DNA of 34,929 nt. It comes from Planctomycetaceae bacterium UBA2972. GTDB lineage: Bacteria > Planctomycetota > Planctomycetia > Pirellulales > Pirellulaceae. Positions 1 to 8,671 of the stretch are shown piece by piece; position 1 is the stretch's first letter; each line of letters opens with the position of its first letter. The position numbers were made by a program, and so were the translations under genes. The DNA is taken from NCBI GenBank assembly GCA_002348315.1, contig DEAW01000129.1, positions 1-34,929 on the forward strand. Direction: 5' to 3'. The notes beneath the pieces were generated by a model that searched no databases, was not told the origin of the DNA, and worked only from the letters and a program-made list of their open reading frames with translations.

Positions 1-1227
1 CGGTTCAGGTTGTCCGTAGGCATTCTGAGTCATGAGGTGCATTTTCCAGCCGCCGTGTCGCACTGCCATGAGGCGATACCCACGATAATAGAACAGTGAC
101 GAGCGTTGGCCTGTTTCGCCTTTAAGAATGGGCAATAGATTGTAGGAGTCCATGGTACGATCATCAGGCACTTCAACACCGGCTAAATCAGATGCGGTCG
201 AGTAAATATCCATCGTACTTGCAAGCTCTCTCGAAACAGAGCCGGGTTTAATCGTCCCGGGCCACCATGCCAGAGTCGGTTCTCGCATGCCACCTTCCCA
301 GGTGCTACCTTTCCCATCGCGTAAAAGTCCGGCCGAGCCCCCCTGTTCGTTAAAGATGAGCCAGGGGCCATTGTCACTGGTGAAAAAGACAAGCGTGTTC
401 TTAGCAGCTTTGGAACTCCGTACACTATTGAGCACCTGCCCAACACTCCAGTCAATCTCTTCGATGACGTCGCCGTAGAGTCCGCGCAAACTCTGGTTTT
501 CAAAGTCTTTACTGCGGAACAACGGGACATGCGGCATGCTGTGAGGGAGATAAAGGAAGTAAGGTGCGTCCTCGTTTGCCTCGATAAACTGGATTGCTTC
601 TTCGGTGTATCGCTTAGTAATCGTAGTTTGGTCTGCAGGACGTTCAATGATATCTTCATTACGTATTAACGGCACGTCCCAATATTTGACTTTTGGATTG
701 TTAAATGCCTGGCGTCCTTTTGGAGCGTCATTAACACGATCCATGTCATTGGAGTAGGGGATCCCGAAATAATAATCGAAGCCGTTGTTGGTTGGCAGAT
801 ATTGAGAATGATGACCGAGATGCCACTTGCCAATACAGGCTGTAGCATACCCTGCTTGTTTTAATTGTTCGGCGATAGTCACTTCAGTGGCAGGAATACC
901 ACCGTTGGAATTGGGGAATAAGACGCGGCGTTTGTTGCTGCACATACCATTTCGCATCGGCAACCTGCCGGTCATTAATGCTGCACGGCTTGGAGTACAG
1001 ACGGGTGCAGCAGAATAGAACTGAGTAAGCTTCATGCCTTCTGCAGCCATTTGGTCTAAATTGGGTGTGGCAATGGTTGGATGGCCAAAACAAGCCAGAT
1101 CCCCGTAACCAAGGTCATCACAAAAGATGACAATGATATTCGGAGGACGATCCGTTTGCGTTGCCTGCGTCGGGGCGGAGATCGTAAAAACGATGCTGAA
1201 GACGAATAACAAGAGTAGATTTTTCAT
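1..1227 (-). CDS. Sulfatase (arylsulfatase family), C-terminus cut by window edge
   Basis: Secreted type I sulfatase, predicted to hydrolyse sulfate esters, probably on sulfated polysaccharides (substrate not readable from sequence). The frame is open from ATG at 1227 to base 1, giving 409 residues; the C-terminus lies outside the window. Residues 1-22 form a signal peptide with a hydrophobic core (LLLLFVFSIVF). The sulfatase signature CTPSR is at 77-81, where Cys77 would be oxidised to formylglycine. Metal-site residues are Asp37-Asp38 (FCDDLGYGD) and Asp285-Asn286 (FFTSDNG), and GKWHLG lies at 133-138. The gene starts 17 bases after the dehydrogenase stop codon, so co-transcription is likely. 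Planctomycetes are known for large sulfatase sets. Family assignment is firm. Confidence 0.95.
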   Translation of the reverse strand, partial: MKNLLLLFVFSIVFTISAPTQATQTDRPPNIIVIFCDDLGYGDLACFGHPTIATPNLDQMAAEGMKLTQFYSAAPVCTPSRAALMTGRLPMRNGMCSNKRRVLFPNSNGGIPATEVTIAEQLKQAGYATACIGKWHLGHHSQYLPTNNGFDYYFGIPYSNDMDRVNDAPKGRQAFNNPKVKYWDVPLIRNEDIIERPADQTTITKRYTEEAIQFIEANEDAPYFLYLPHSMPHVPLFRSKDFENQSLRGLYGDVIEEIDWSVGQVLNSVRSSKAAKNTLVFFTSDNGPWLIFNEQGGSAGLLRDGKGSTWEGGMREPTLAWWPGTIKPGSVSRELASTMDIYSTASDLAGVEVPDDRTMDSYNLLPILKGETGQRSSLFYYRGYRLMAVRHGGWKMHLMTQNAYGQPEP

Positions 1228-1244
1228 GGTGTGTAAGGCTCGCA

Positions 1245-2045
1245 TTAAGAGCGTTTAGATCTTCGTTTAATAATCCAGTCACCAAATCTGGGAGACAATT
1301 GAGATATCGCAAATAACCATTTGGCAGATTTGGGAAGAATCAATTCTCGTTTTTTACCAGCGATGGCTTTCAGTATTTTATGAGCAAGTTTGTCGGGGCA
1401 AAGACGAGTGATTTTCACTCCTCCTGCAGGCAGCGAAGCGGATTGAGGCAGGCTTTCATCCATGTGATAACGAGGACTATCATCATCGCGGGCAACCGGT
1501 CCCGGGCAGACGAGCAGTACATGCACGCCATCGGTCTCTAATTCCAAACGCAATTGATGAGAATAAGCGGCGAGCGGAAATTTGCTTGCCGGATAGGGTC
1601 CCATAAAGAATCCACCCGTTTTACTGGCAAGTGAGCCCATATTGACCAGAGTCCCTTTACTTCGCTTGAGGTACTCAAGCACAAGATTCGTACAACGAAC
1701 AGCGGTCAGGAAATTGATGTCAAAGAATTCTCGGAACTTATCCACTTCGGTGGACTGGGCTTCTCCCCGACAGCTCTTACCAACATTATTTACCCATACG
1801 TCAATCCGGCCGAACTCGGCAAGGATTTGTTCAATCGCTTGTTGGATGGAAGCATCGTCGGTGACATCCCCTTGAATGCCTGTAAGTGCGCCCTGGGATT
1901 CTTCCGTCAGTTGTTGCAGACGTTGGGCATTACGAGCGATCACAATGGTCTGAGCGCCGGCTTGTTGACTGGCATTGGCCAGTGCCTTCCCGATCCCGGC
2001 TGTACCGCCAGTGATTACGATGACTTTATTCGTCAAGCTTGTCAT
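1245..2045 (-). CDS. Short-chain dehydrogenase/reductase (SDR family)
   Basis: NAD(P)-dependent oxidoreductase of the classical SDR fold, 266 residues, close to the usual 250-280. The nucleotide-binding motif TGGTAGIG is at 12-19, NNVG (variant of NNAG) at 86-89, and the catalytic Ser138 and YPASK (Tyr151, Lys155) are present, with PGPV at 181-184. Asn111 completes the usual tetrad. No signal peptide, so cytoplasmic. The C-terminus is basic (IIKRRSKRS) and may touch the membrane. It lies between the DUF6174-like gene upstream (72-base gap) and the sulfatase downstream (17-base gap) on the same strand. The substrate cannot be inferred. A basic residue after the glycine motif region (Arg38) would suit NADP(H), but this is inference. 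Confidence 0.93.
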   Translation of the reverse strand: MTSLTNKVIVITGGTAGIGKALANASQQAGAQTIVIARNAQRLQQLTEESQGALTGIQGDVTDDASIQQAIEQILAEFGRIDVWVNNVGKSCRGEAQSTEVDKFREFFDINFLTAVRCTNLVLEYLKRSKGTLVNMGSLASKTGGFFMGPYPASKFPLAAYSHQLRLELETDGVHVLLVCPGPVARDDDSPRYHMDESLPQSASLPAGGVKITRLCPDKLAHKILKAIAGKKRELILPKSAKWLFAISQLSPRFGDWIIKRRSKRS

Positions 2046-2117
2046 GAATATGAATGTTTGAGTGAAAGGATAAGCGTAGCCTTCATCTTAGATACTAATG
2101 AGAAGAGTGACTATTAC

Positions 2118-2714
2118 TTAGTTACGGAGAACGGCTTTATCAGTCGGAGTGAAACGAGTGATTTTCCAGTCCATGACTCCAATCGAATTTGGCCGACCCA
2201 ATTCCATGCGGATATACTTTCGTGGAATTCCAGTGGTTTCATCGAACGTGCCGTTGATCATCAAATCACAGGTTCCCGGAGCAGCCCGACCCTGTTCCCA
2301 ACGCTCGCAATGTTCGATATCTAAGGCAATCGTGTCCAGCATCCCGGCAACCGTCCAGGTGTCGAAAGCGTGCCGTCGATGTAAGGCATTTCCATTGAGC
2401 AGTACCTGAACGGCCTGGTTGTTCTTTACGGTGACCTGATAGGTGTCAGTGCCGGAGGTAGTGACTTCAATTTCCACAAGATAGTTTGCATACTGACCGG
2501 CCTCCCAACGTGCTCGGGCAGCTTGCAATACTTCTTGATTAACATCAATCATGCGATTGCTGTTGGTGGCAATCAGATAGATTGCTGTACTCATGCTGAC
2601 CAATAAAAACGACCACCAAAACGCTCGTTTCATGCGTGTGCGGGTTCTTGGAATCACACTATGCTGTGGCTCGTTCTGGTCAGTCGTATCGGAATCGTGT
2701 TGAGGAGTATCCAT
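2118..2714 (-). CDS. Membrane-anchored DUF6174-like protein
   Basis: Small protein with one N-terminal membrane segment (about residues 33-50 counted from the ATG at 2714, after a polar, Asp/Gln-rich head and a TRTRMKR basic patch) and an extracytoplasmic domain. The soluble part begins AARARWEAGQYANYLVEIEV, which resembles the start of DUF6174 domains (a W, then a Y-x-Y-like strand). Two cysteines (in EHCERW and GTCDL) could form a disulfide. An in-frame GTG at 2732 would add six residues; neither start has a clear ribosome binding site. Function unknown. It is first in a same-strand run with the SDR and sulfatase genes, and is divergent from pyruvate kinase across about 120-135 bases. Confidence 0.75.
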   Translation of the reverse strand: MDTPQHDSDTTDQNEPQHSVIPRTRTRMKRAFWWSFLLVSMSTAIYLIATNSNRMIDVNQEVLQAARARWEAGQYANYLVEIEVTTSGTDTYQVTVKNNQAVQVLLNGNALHRRHAFDTWTVAGMLDTIALDIEHCERWEQGRAAPGTCDLMINGTFDETTGIPRKYIRMELGRPNSIGVMDWKITRFTPTDKAVLRN

Positions 2715-2849
2715 GGTTTTATTGTAATTCACCGACCCCGAACGTAGAGAGGGTAGTGTTTGCTCTCGGAGCCTCTGGCATATCCAAAAAAACGGTGAAT
2801 TGGTATCCTGAATTAACGACCGAAACGCCGTGGGTTTAGAAAGTGAAGT

Positions 2850-4295
2850 ATGGCAATTACAGAGAATACAAACAAACGCGCACGGACGAAGATCGTCTCC
2901 ACCTTAGGGCCAGCCTCGTCAAATGCCGAAATGATCCGGACTCTCATTCTTGAAGGAGTGGACGTCTTTCGGATCAACATGGCACACGGTTCTCGGGAGG
3001 AACACCAAAGTGTATTTGATCGAGTTCGTGAGGTCAGTGAATCCGTCGGTCGACCTGTGGGTATTTTGGTTGATCTGGCAGGACCCAAGATTCGGTTGGG
3101 AGAGTTATTTTCAGATCCGAAAGTCTGCGCAGTCGGGGAAGAAATTCGCTTCGTCAAACGAATGGAATCGCAGAACGCATCAGAGTTCTCGACGAACTAT
3201 GAACCCTTGATCGAAGAAATTTCCGTGGGCGACAATGTGATGCTTGCCGATGGCACTGTAGCGCTTGAAGTTCTTCGCTTCGAAGAGAATGAAGCCATTT
3301 GTAAAGTAACTGAAGGAGGTACAGTACGTAGTCGTCAGGGAGTAAACCTACCTGGAGTCTCTTTGAGTGTGCCGGCTATGACGATAAAAGACCATGACAA
3401 TGCGCACTGGGCTGCTCGCGCCGGAGCGGATTTCATTAGCCTGAGTTTTGTCAGAACTCCGCTGGAAATTGTCGAATTAAAACAGATTGTACGTGAGCAT
3501 GCCTCAAGTGCTATGGTGATCGCCAAGATTGAAAAGCGTGAAGCATTACAACGATTGGATGAGATTGTACTTGCTGCCGATGGCGTTATGGTAGCTCGAG
3601 GTGATTTGGGCGTGGAAATTGATGTGGCGGAAACGCCGATGGCTCAAAAACGTATCATTCGGAAGTGTCAGGAATACTCTAAACCTGTCATTGTTGCTAC
3701 ACAAATGCTTGACAGTATGCATAAGTCATCACGTCCGACTCGGGCAGAAGCTTCGGATGTTGCCAACGCCATTCTCGATGGTGCGGACGCCTGCATGCTT
3801 TCAGGTGAAACAGCGATTGGTGACTATCCGGTGGAATCTGTCGTGATGATGAATAGGATCATGCTCAATACAGAATCCAGCCTGGTGGATATGCCGGAAT
3901 ACGCGGCCCCCAAGATTGCCGATGGAGTGCAGTTGGTGACATCTGCCGTTGTTTACGGTGCCGCTCGAATTGCCGCACGCCTCGAAGCCAAATTGGTTGT
4001 CATCGCAACGCGTACTGGAAACACTGCCAGGATTAAAGCTAAACAACGTGACTACATTCCGACCGTAGGTGTGAGTCGCAATCTCAGTACTCTACGGCAG
4101 TTGTGTTTGTTTTGGGGGATTATCCCTTTACACGGGATGCCACTTGATAGTGGTGAACAGTTGCGAACGGCGGTGGAAGAGTGGGGCAGACAACAGGATT
4201 TGCTCTCCGATGGTGACTATGCTGTATTTGTCACCAGCAGTACGTTTGGGACGTTAGGTCATGATGAGTTGTTCGTTCATCAAATCGAAGATTGA
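2850..4295 (+). CDS. pyk: Pyruvate kinase
   Basis: Catalyses phosphoenolpyruvate + ADP to pyruvate + ATP, the last step of glycolysis; cytoplasmic. 481 residues, normal for bacterial enzymes. Visible motifs: RINMAHG at 41-47, DLAGPKIRLG at 75-84, the B-domain roughly 86-170, the catalytic lysine in IAKIEKREA (Lys226, with Glu228 binding metal), MVARGDLGVE at 247-256 (Asp252 metal ligand) and VATQML at 282-287. The potassium-site positions carry Ala45 (for Ser), Leu76 (for Thr) and Lys80 (for Glu), the pattern of potassium-independent pyruvate kinases. The start is the ATG preceded by GAAAGTGA. It is a single-gene unit converging on the oxidoreductase gene 24 bases away. Confidence 0.97.
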   Translation: MAITENTNKRARTKIVSTLGPASSNAEMIRTLILEGVDVFRINMAHGSREEHQSVFDRVREVSESVGRPVGILVDLAGPKIRLGELFSDPKVCAVGEEIRFVKRMESQNASEFSTNYEPLIEEISVGDNVMLADGTVALEVLRFEENEAICKVTEGGTVRSRQGVNLPGVSLSVPAMTIKDHDNAHWAARAGADFISLSFVRTPLEIVELKQIVREHASSAMVIAKIEKREALQRLDEIVLAADGVMVARGDLGVEIDVAETPMAQKRIIRKCQEYSKPVIVATQMLDSMHKSSRPTRAEASDVANAILDGADACMLSGETAIGDYPVESVVMMNRIMLNTESSLVDMPEYAAPKIADGVQLVTSAVVYGAARIAARLEAKLVVIATRTGNTARIKAKQRDYIPTVGVSRNLSTLRQLCLFWGIIPLHGMPLDSGEQLRTAVEEWGRQQDLLSDGDYAVFVTSSTFGTLGHDELFVHQIED

Positions 4296-4319
4296 CCTGA
4301 TGTCTTTCTGCTCTGAGTG

Positions 4320-5417
4320 TTAAGGATCGATGATTTCAGCGATTTCAACCGCTCGATGTTGCTCAGCAGACAAATAGCAGGCATCCACCAACGCCATGGT
4401 CTTGAGATTGTCTACGGCACTGATCTCGGGAATTGACTTGTTGTCCAAAGCGACGAGTAATTGTGCCATCGTACCTACAAATGCATCGGGAAACCAAACC
4501 TCATCCCAGCGGGGACGAATCCATTGGTCTCCTAAGGCCGTCGTAGTGTAATCGAGTGTGCTGGGTGTGCGAGCGGGATATTCGGGCCAGCCAATGGTTC
4601 CTTTGGCCAATCCTGCTGTTCCTTCGACACGCCAGTGGATACCGATATCACTCGCAGCGCCTTCTCTGGCGGGGCCTGTCCAGACGTCATCCCAACTACT
4701 GGCTCGGGCTCCGTCAGCAAACTCCAGAATGTATAAACAGATTCCATCCGTATGCGTAAAGTTGGTGCGAGGGTCTGGCTGAGTACTACAGAAGACTCGA
4801 ACCGGGTCACCCATCCAGTAACGCAATGTATCCAAATGATGGATCGACATGATTCTCAAGGTTACCCACCCTTGACGCTCTTGCCAGGGCATCCAATGTG
4901 GAATCGCTCGCATGTCAATCGTTGCCAACAACGGTCGTCCAAGATGCCCACTCTCAATCAATGCTCGGCAGGCTCGGACGCTTTGGTCATATCGCATATT
5001 CTGATTGACGCTGAGGACGACTCCGGCATCATGACACAGAGTGACGATTTCTACCGCCTGCTGGTAGTTGATCCCGAGTGGTTTTTGAGCCAGCACTCCT
5101 TTGATTTTTCCGGAATGCTTTACTACTTCGCGGATAACGTCTAATTGCAGGTCCGGAGGGACGGCGACATCGACAACTTCAATGTCCGCTTGTGATAACA
5201 TTTCCTGATACGTGGAAAATGCCCGCAATCCATGACGCTCAGCCACTGCCTGAGCATTGGCCGGAGTTCTGGAAGCAATGGCTACCGGATTGAATCCGGC
5301 ATTCTTGTATGCGACCAAATGACAGTCAGCCATGATAAATCCGGAACCGATACAACCGATCGGTCGTCCGGGGTTTTTGGGGAGATCGGCGAGATGTGCA
5401 TTGTCACTAATCAACAT
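4320..5417 (-). CDS. Gfo/Idh/MocA family oxidoreductase
   Basis: NAD(P)-dependent sugar or cyclitol dehydrogenase of the Gfo/Idh/MocA family, about 365 residues. The N-terminal Rossmann domain carries GCIGSGFI, and the family EKP motif appears as QKP (in LAQKPLG), so Lys is kept but Glu is replaced. The C-terminal alpha/beta domain has MSIHHLDTLRYW, holding the usual HxxD. I start at the ATG at 5417, because upstream in-frame codons overlap the preceding gene and add a non-conserved segment. It lies 20 bases after the TIM-barrel gene and is last in the oligopeptidase-epimerase-dehydrogenase run. Oxidoreductase plus isomerase/epimerase pairs often act together in sugar or inositol catabolism. 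No export signal is seen, so cytoplasmic. Substrate unknown. Confidence 0.92.
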   Translation of the reverse strand: MLISDNAHLADLPKNPGRPIGCIGSGFIMADCHLVAYKNAGFNPVAIASRTPANAQAVAERHGLRAFSTYQEMLSQADIEVVDVAVPPDLQLDVIREVVKHSGKIKGVLAQKPLGINYQQAVEIVTLCHDAGVVLSVNQNMRYDQSVRACRALIESGHLGRPLLATIDMRAIPHWMPWQERQGWVTLRIMSIHHLDTLRYWMGDPVRVFCSTQPDPRTNFTHTDGICLYILEFADGARASSWDDVWTGPAREGAASDIGIHWRVEGTAGLAKGTIGWPEYPARTPSTLDYTTTALGDQWIRPRWDEVWFPDAFVGTMAQLLVALDNKSIPEISAVDNLKTMALVDACYLSAEQHRAVEIAEIIDP

Positions 5418-5437
5418 CGTTTGAACCTGCCTTTGAT

Positions 5438-6259
5438 TTATCCCCGCAAACCAACTTGCTGCATGAGTGCAGCGGTTTCTTGATATGCCTCCTGCACCCA
5501 TTCAATAATCTTGTCTGGTTCCGGCGAATATTCCAATTCAATAGAAATGGTTCCATCGAAGTTGAGTGCTTTGATCGCTTCGAGGTAGGGAATGAAGTCG
5601 CAAACGCCTCGGCCGGGAGGTAAATCTCCGTGCACCTTTCCATCACAATCTGAGATGTGAACGTGGATGGCACGGTCTTGGAGCTTCAGGATATCTTCAG
5701 GCTGGTCGCCTGCCAGTAAGACATGGGAGATGTCGATATTGGCTTTGACCGCCGGATGGTTTACTTCATCTATGAATTGCACCATGCTATCGATGTTATT
5801 AAGAAGGGATAACTTGAAGGGCTCTAATTCCAGAGCGATTTGCACTCCTAAATTGGCCGCGTAATCTCCTAAAGTTCGGCAATGCTCGACCGCTGTATTC
5901 CATTGCTCTTGTGGAGGAATCACTTCCTGCTGCCAAATATATTCTCCCAGGACCAGCAGTAGATTGTCAGCATTGTATTCGTAGACAAGATCCAGATATT
6001 GTTCACAGCGTTCGAGATGGAATCGCTGTACACTGGGGTTAAAGTCGATCAGGCCGACGGCAACACAACAGATCGATTGGATGGGTAATTGCAGACGATC
6101 ACATTCATCTTTGATCAGACGCCGTTCCTGAATGTCTGTATCCAGCGGGTCAAGAAAGATGTCAACGCAGTCGAAACCGATCTCTTTAGTTTTCTGCAGG
6201 CCAAATTGAGTCGGTTGATTTGCTTGTACCCAGGCCGAGTTGATTAATCCCAGTTGCAT
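5438..6259 (-). CDS. Sugar phosphate isomerase/epimerase-like TIM barrel protein
   Basis: Xylose-isomerase-like TIM barrel (AP endonuclease 2 superfamily), 273 residues, no signal peptide. The metal-binding residues expected in this fold are visible: Glu in IALELEPF (144 or 146), Asp176 and His179 in NIDISH, His201 and Asp204 in HVHISD, and Glu241/Glu243 in SIELEY. PPGRGVCDF at 214-222 matches the family's G-x-G-x-x-D/H-F turn. Members convert keto sugars, inositol intermediates or hydroxypyruvate; the exact reaction cannot be read here. It starts 6 bases after the oligopeptidase stop codon and ends 20 bases before the Gfo/Idh/MocA start, so the three genes are very probably one transcript. 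Confidence 0.9.
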   Translation of the reverse strand: MQLGLINSAWVQANQPTQFGLQKTKEIGFDCVDIFLDPLDTDIQERRLIKDECDRLQLPIQSICCVAVGLIDFNPSVQRFHLERCEQYLDLVYEYNADNLLLVLGEYIWQQEVIPPQEQWNTAVEHCRTLGDYAANLGVQIALELEPFKLSLLNNIDSMVQFIDEVNHPAVKANIDISHVLLAGDQPEDILKLQDRAIHVHISDCDGKVHGDLPPGRGVCDFIPYLEAIKALNFDGTISIELEYSPEPDKIIEWVQEAYQETAALMQQVGLRG

Positions 6260-6265
6260 GCTGCT

Positions 6266-8491
6266 CTATTCTCCAATGGTCCAGTGTTTATTCTTTAAAA
6301 CTTTGGTGAGGAATGCAAATACATCGGCTGCGGCTTCGATGCGTTTGCTCGTCGGAGTTCCTGCTCCGTGTCCCGCACTTTCTTCGATGCGAATAAGTAC
6401 TGGAGGAGTTCCCCGGTGGCAATGTTGTAGTTGAGCCGCAAATTTGAAGCTGTGTCCCGGTACGACCCGGTCGTCATGATCAGCGGTCGTCACCATCGTG
6501 GCAGGGTATTGCGTTCCGGGAGTAAGATTGTGCAATGGAGAGTATTTCAGCAGGGTTTGAAATTGATGTTCATCATCAGAGCTTCCGTATTCTCCGACCC
6601 ATGCCCAACCGATGGTGAATTTATGATAACGCAGCATATCCATGACACCGACAGCGGGTATGGCGGCACCAAATAATTCAGGGCGTTGCGTCATACAGGC
6701 TCCGACCAGAAGTCCTCCATTACTTCCACCACGAATGGCGAGATTCGGAGTGTTGGTGTAATCTTCGTCGATGAGCCATTCCGCGCAGGAGATGAAATCA
6801 TCAAAGACGTTTTGTTTGTTATCTCGCATCCCGGCTTCGTGCCAGCGAAGACCATATTCTCCGCCTCCACGTAGATTAGCAACCGCATAAACTCCCCCCA
6901 TTTCGAGCCAAACTAGATTGGATACGGAGAATCCGGGCGTCAATGAGATATCAAATCCCCCGTATCCGTAAAGAATCGTGGGGTTTTTCCCATTGAGCTT
7001 AAGTCCTTTCTTGCAGGTCACGAACATGGGAACGGCTGTTCCGTCTTTACTCGAGACAAACACCTGCTTCGTTTCGTATTGCTCCGGGTCGAATTGCACG
7101 TCGGGTTGTTTGTAAAGCGTTGCTTCTCCGGTTTGGATGTTATAGCGATAAATTCTTGAGGGGGTGACATAGTTCGTGAAACTGAAGAAGGTCTCACTCG
7201 CATCCCGTCGCCCGCCGAAGCCACCGGTCGAGCCAACTCCGGGCAATTCCACTTCCCGGACTTGCTGTCCTTCTTCCGAAAATACATAGACCCGATTTTG
7301 GGCATCCTGCAGGTATTGAATGATGAAATGCCCACCCGTGTTGGAAATTCCTTCAATCCGATGCTCTGATTCTGCAATAAGTGTCTGCCAATGTGCTCGT
7401 TGAGGCTCCTCAAGATTGATTTGGATCACTCTCTTTTGTGGCGCGTCCAAATCGGTTAACAGCCAGAATTGGTTTCCATCGTTTCCGATAAAATCATAAT
7501 CCGCATCGAATCCGGTAATTAACTCTACGACTTCAGCCTGAGGGTCGTGGAGGTCTTTATAAAAGAGTTGGTTTTTACGATCAGAGCCTTTCCAGACGGA
7601 GATGATTAAATACTGTCCGTCTTCGGTGACATAACCTCCAAACCCCCATTCTTTTTCATCCTCTCGTTGGTAGATAAGGCGGTCTTCAGATTGTGCCGTA
7701 CCAATCGTGTGAAAATACAGTTTCTGGAAATAGTTTGTACCTGAGAATTCTTCTCCTTCTTCCGGAGCATCGTACCGACTGTAATAGAATCCGGAGTTAT
7801 CGTGAGCCCAGGAAGCACTGGAGAATTTAGACCATTGGAGATGATCCTCCAGCTTTTCACCGGTATCGACATTGAGGACATGCCATTCCCGCCAGTCCGA
7901 ACCGGCTGAAGAAACACTATACGCCATCAGCTTTCCGTTAGGACTGGGAGAGTAAGAGGAGAGTGCTTCCGTACCTTCGTCTGACCACTCATTGGGATTT
8001 AATAATACTCGTGCTTCTTGTTCGAGCGATTTCGTCACATACAGAACGCTCTGATTTTGAAGGCCGTTATTGTGGGAGTAAAAATAGTAATCTCCACGTT
8101 GGAATGGACGCCCAAACCGCTCGTAATTCCAAAGTGTCGTGAGGCGGTCAACGATCGGTCCTCTCGTAGGAATGTCCTCTAGAAAATCGTATGTTACATC
8201 ATTTTGAGATTTTACCCACTCGGCCGTGGCGTCTGAATAAGTGTCTTCTAACCAGCGGTAGGGATCTTCAATCGTCGTGCCATGGTAGTCGTCTGACGTC
8301 ATATCGCGAAGAGTCACAGGGTAATCAGAGTTGGGCATTCTTCGGTTCCGTAATGGGGTAACAATCGAGGAGGAATTGTTTTTAAGATTGACAGGTGGAT
8401 TTCCCTGAGCTTCAGAGGCGGGAAAGCAGGCCATGACCAGCCAGAGGATGCCAAGAGCACTACCGTGCATGCAGAGGAGAAATTTGGGCAT
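6266..8491 (-). CDS. Prolyl oligopeptidase family serine peptidase (S9A)
   Basis: Exported oligopeptidase predicted to cleave short peptides after proline. 741 residues: about 28 residues of signal sequence, a linker, an N-terminal segment beginning near YPVTLRDM, a beta-propeller region (roughly 120-470), and a C-terminal alpha/beta hydrolase. The catalytic triad is Ser590 (RGGSNGGLL), Asp673 (DHDDRVVP) and His708 (ESAGHGAG), each in a family-typical motif. Cys22 in WLVMAC could be a lipidation site, but the lipobox is poor; cleavage after ASEA is equally possible. It is first in a tight three-gene run with the TIM barrel and Gfo/Idh/MocA genes (gaps of 6 and 20 bases), and is divergent from comEC across 180 bases. 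Classical prolyl oligopeptidases are often cytosolic, so export is notable. Confidence 0.95.
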   Translation of the reverse strand: MPKFLLCMHGSALGILWLVMACFPASEAQGNPPVNLKNNSSSIVTPLRNRRMPNSDYPVTLRDMTSDDYHGTTIEDPYRWLEDTYSDATAEWVKSQNDVTYDFLEDIPTRGPIVDRLTTLWNYERFGRPFQRGDYYFYSHNNGLQNQSVLYVTKSLEQEARVLLNPNEWSDEGTEALSSYSPSPNGKLMAYSVSSAGSDWREWHVLNVDTGEKLEDHLQWSKFSSASWAHDNSGFYYSRYDAPEEGEEFSGTNYFQKLYFHTIGTAQSEDRLIYQREDEKEWGFGGYVTEDGQYLIISVWKGSDRKNQLFYKDLHDPQAEVVELITGFDADYDFIGNDGNQFWLLTDLDAPQKRVIQINLEEPQRAHWQTLIAESEHRIEGISNTGGHFIIQYLQDAQNRVYVFSEEGQQVREVELPGVGSTGGFGGRRDASETFFSFTNYVTPSRIYRYNIQTGEATLYKQPDVQFDPEQYETKQVFVSSKDGTAVPMFVTCKKGLKLNGKNPTILYGYGGFDISLTPGFSVSNLVWLEMGGVYAVANLRGGGEYGLRWHEAGMRDNKQNVFDDFISCAEWLIDEDYTNTPNLAIRGGSNGGLLVGACMTQRPELFGAAIPAVGVMDMLRYHKFTIGWAWVGEYGSSDDEHQFQTLLKYSPLHNLTPGTQYPATMVTTADHDDRVVPGHSFKFAAQLQHCHRGTPPVLIRIEESAGHGAGTPTSKRIEAAADVFAFLTKVLKNKHWTIGE

Positions 8492-8671
8492 TCGTTAACT
8501 CATTGAATTGAGAAAGGTTCAGTCTCAACACAATATACAACAGTTTTCCTAATAGTGTTGTCGTTGGCTGACTCTGCCTGTGACACTTTCGTGTCAGCGA
8601 GTTGATTTAATGGCCGATATCTAGCGATTTGAAACAGACCAACACTTTCACTGCTCGTACCGGGCCTTGTC
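8492..8671. promoter_or_regulatory. Divergent intergenic region, oligopeptidase / comEC
   Basis: This 180-base region must hold the promoters for both the oligopeptidase (minus) and comEC (plus). Two inverted repeats are visible: ACAACA (8537-8542) with TGTTGT (8556-8561), and TGACAC (8581-8586) with GTGTCA (8591-8596) around a TTTC loop. Neither is followed by a T-run on either strand, so they are not clear terminators. They could be operators or chance. No convincing -35/-10 pair was seen. Confidence 0.3.

Noticed and set aside
183..1093. Several minus-strand frames inside the sulfatase region, which could suggest a broken gene
   Set aside because: They are other-frame shadows. The sulfatase frame itself is uninterrupted from 1227 to base 1 with all motifs in order.
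1827..2324. Plus-strand frame of 165 codons opposite the dehydrogenase and DUF6174-like genes
   Set aside because: Antisense to two well-supported genes; its sequence shows no family features.
5418..5501. Longer N-terminus for the Gfo/Idh/MocA gene (28 extra residues)
   Set aside because: It would overlap the preceding gene and its residues are not typical of the family; the ATG at 5417 places the Rossmann domain normally.
8581..8596. TGACAC-TTTC-GTGTCA hairpin as a terminator
   Set aside because: It sits in a divergent promoter region, the stem is only 6 bases and no T-run follows on either strand.
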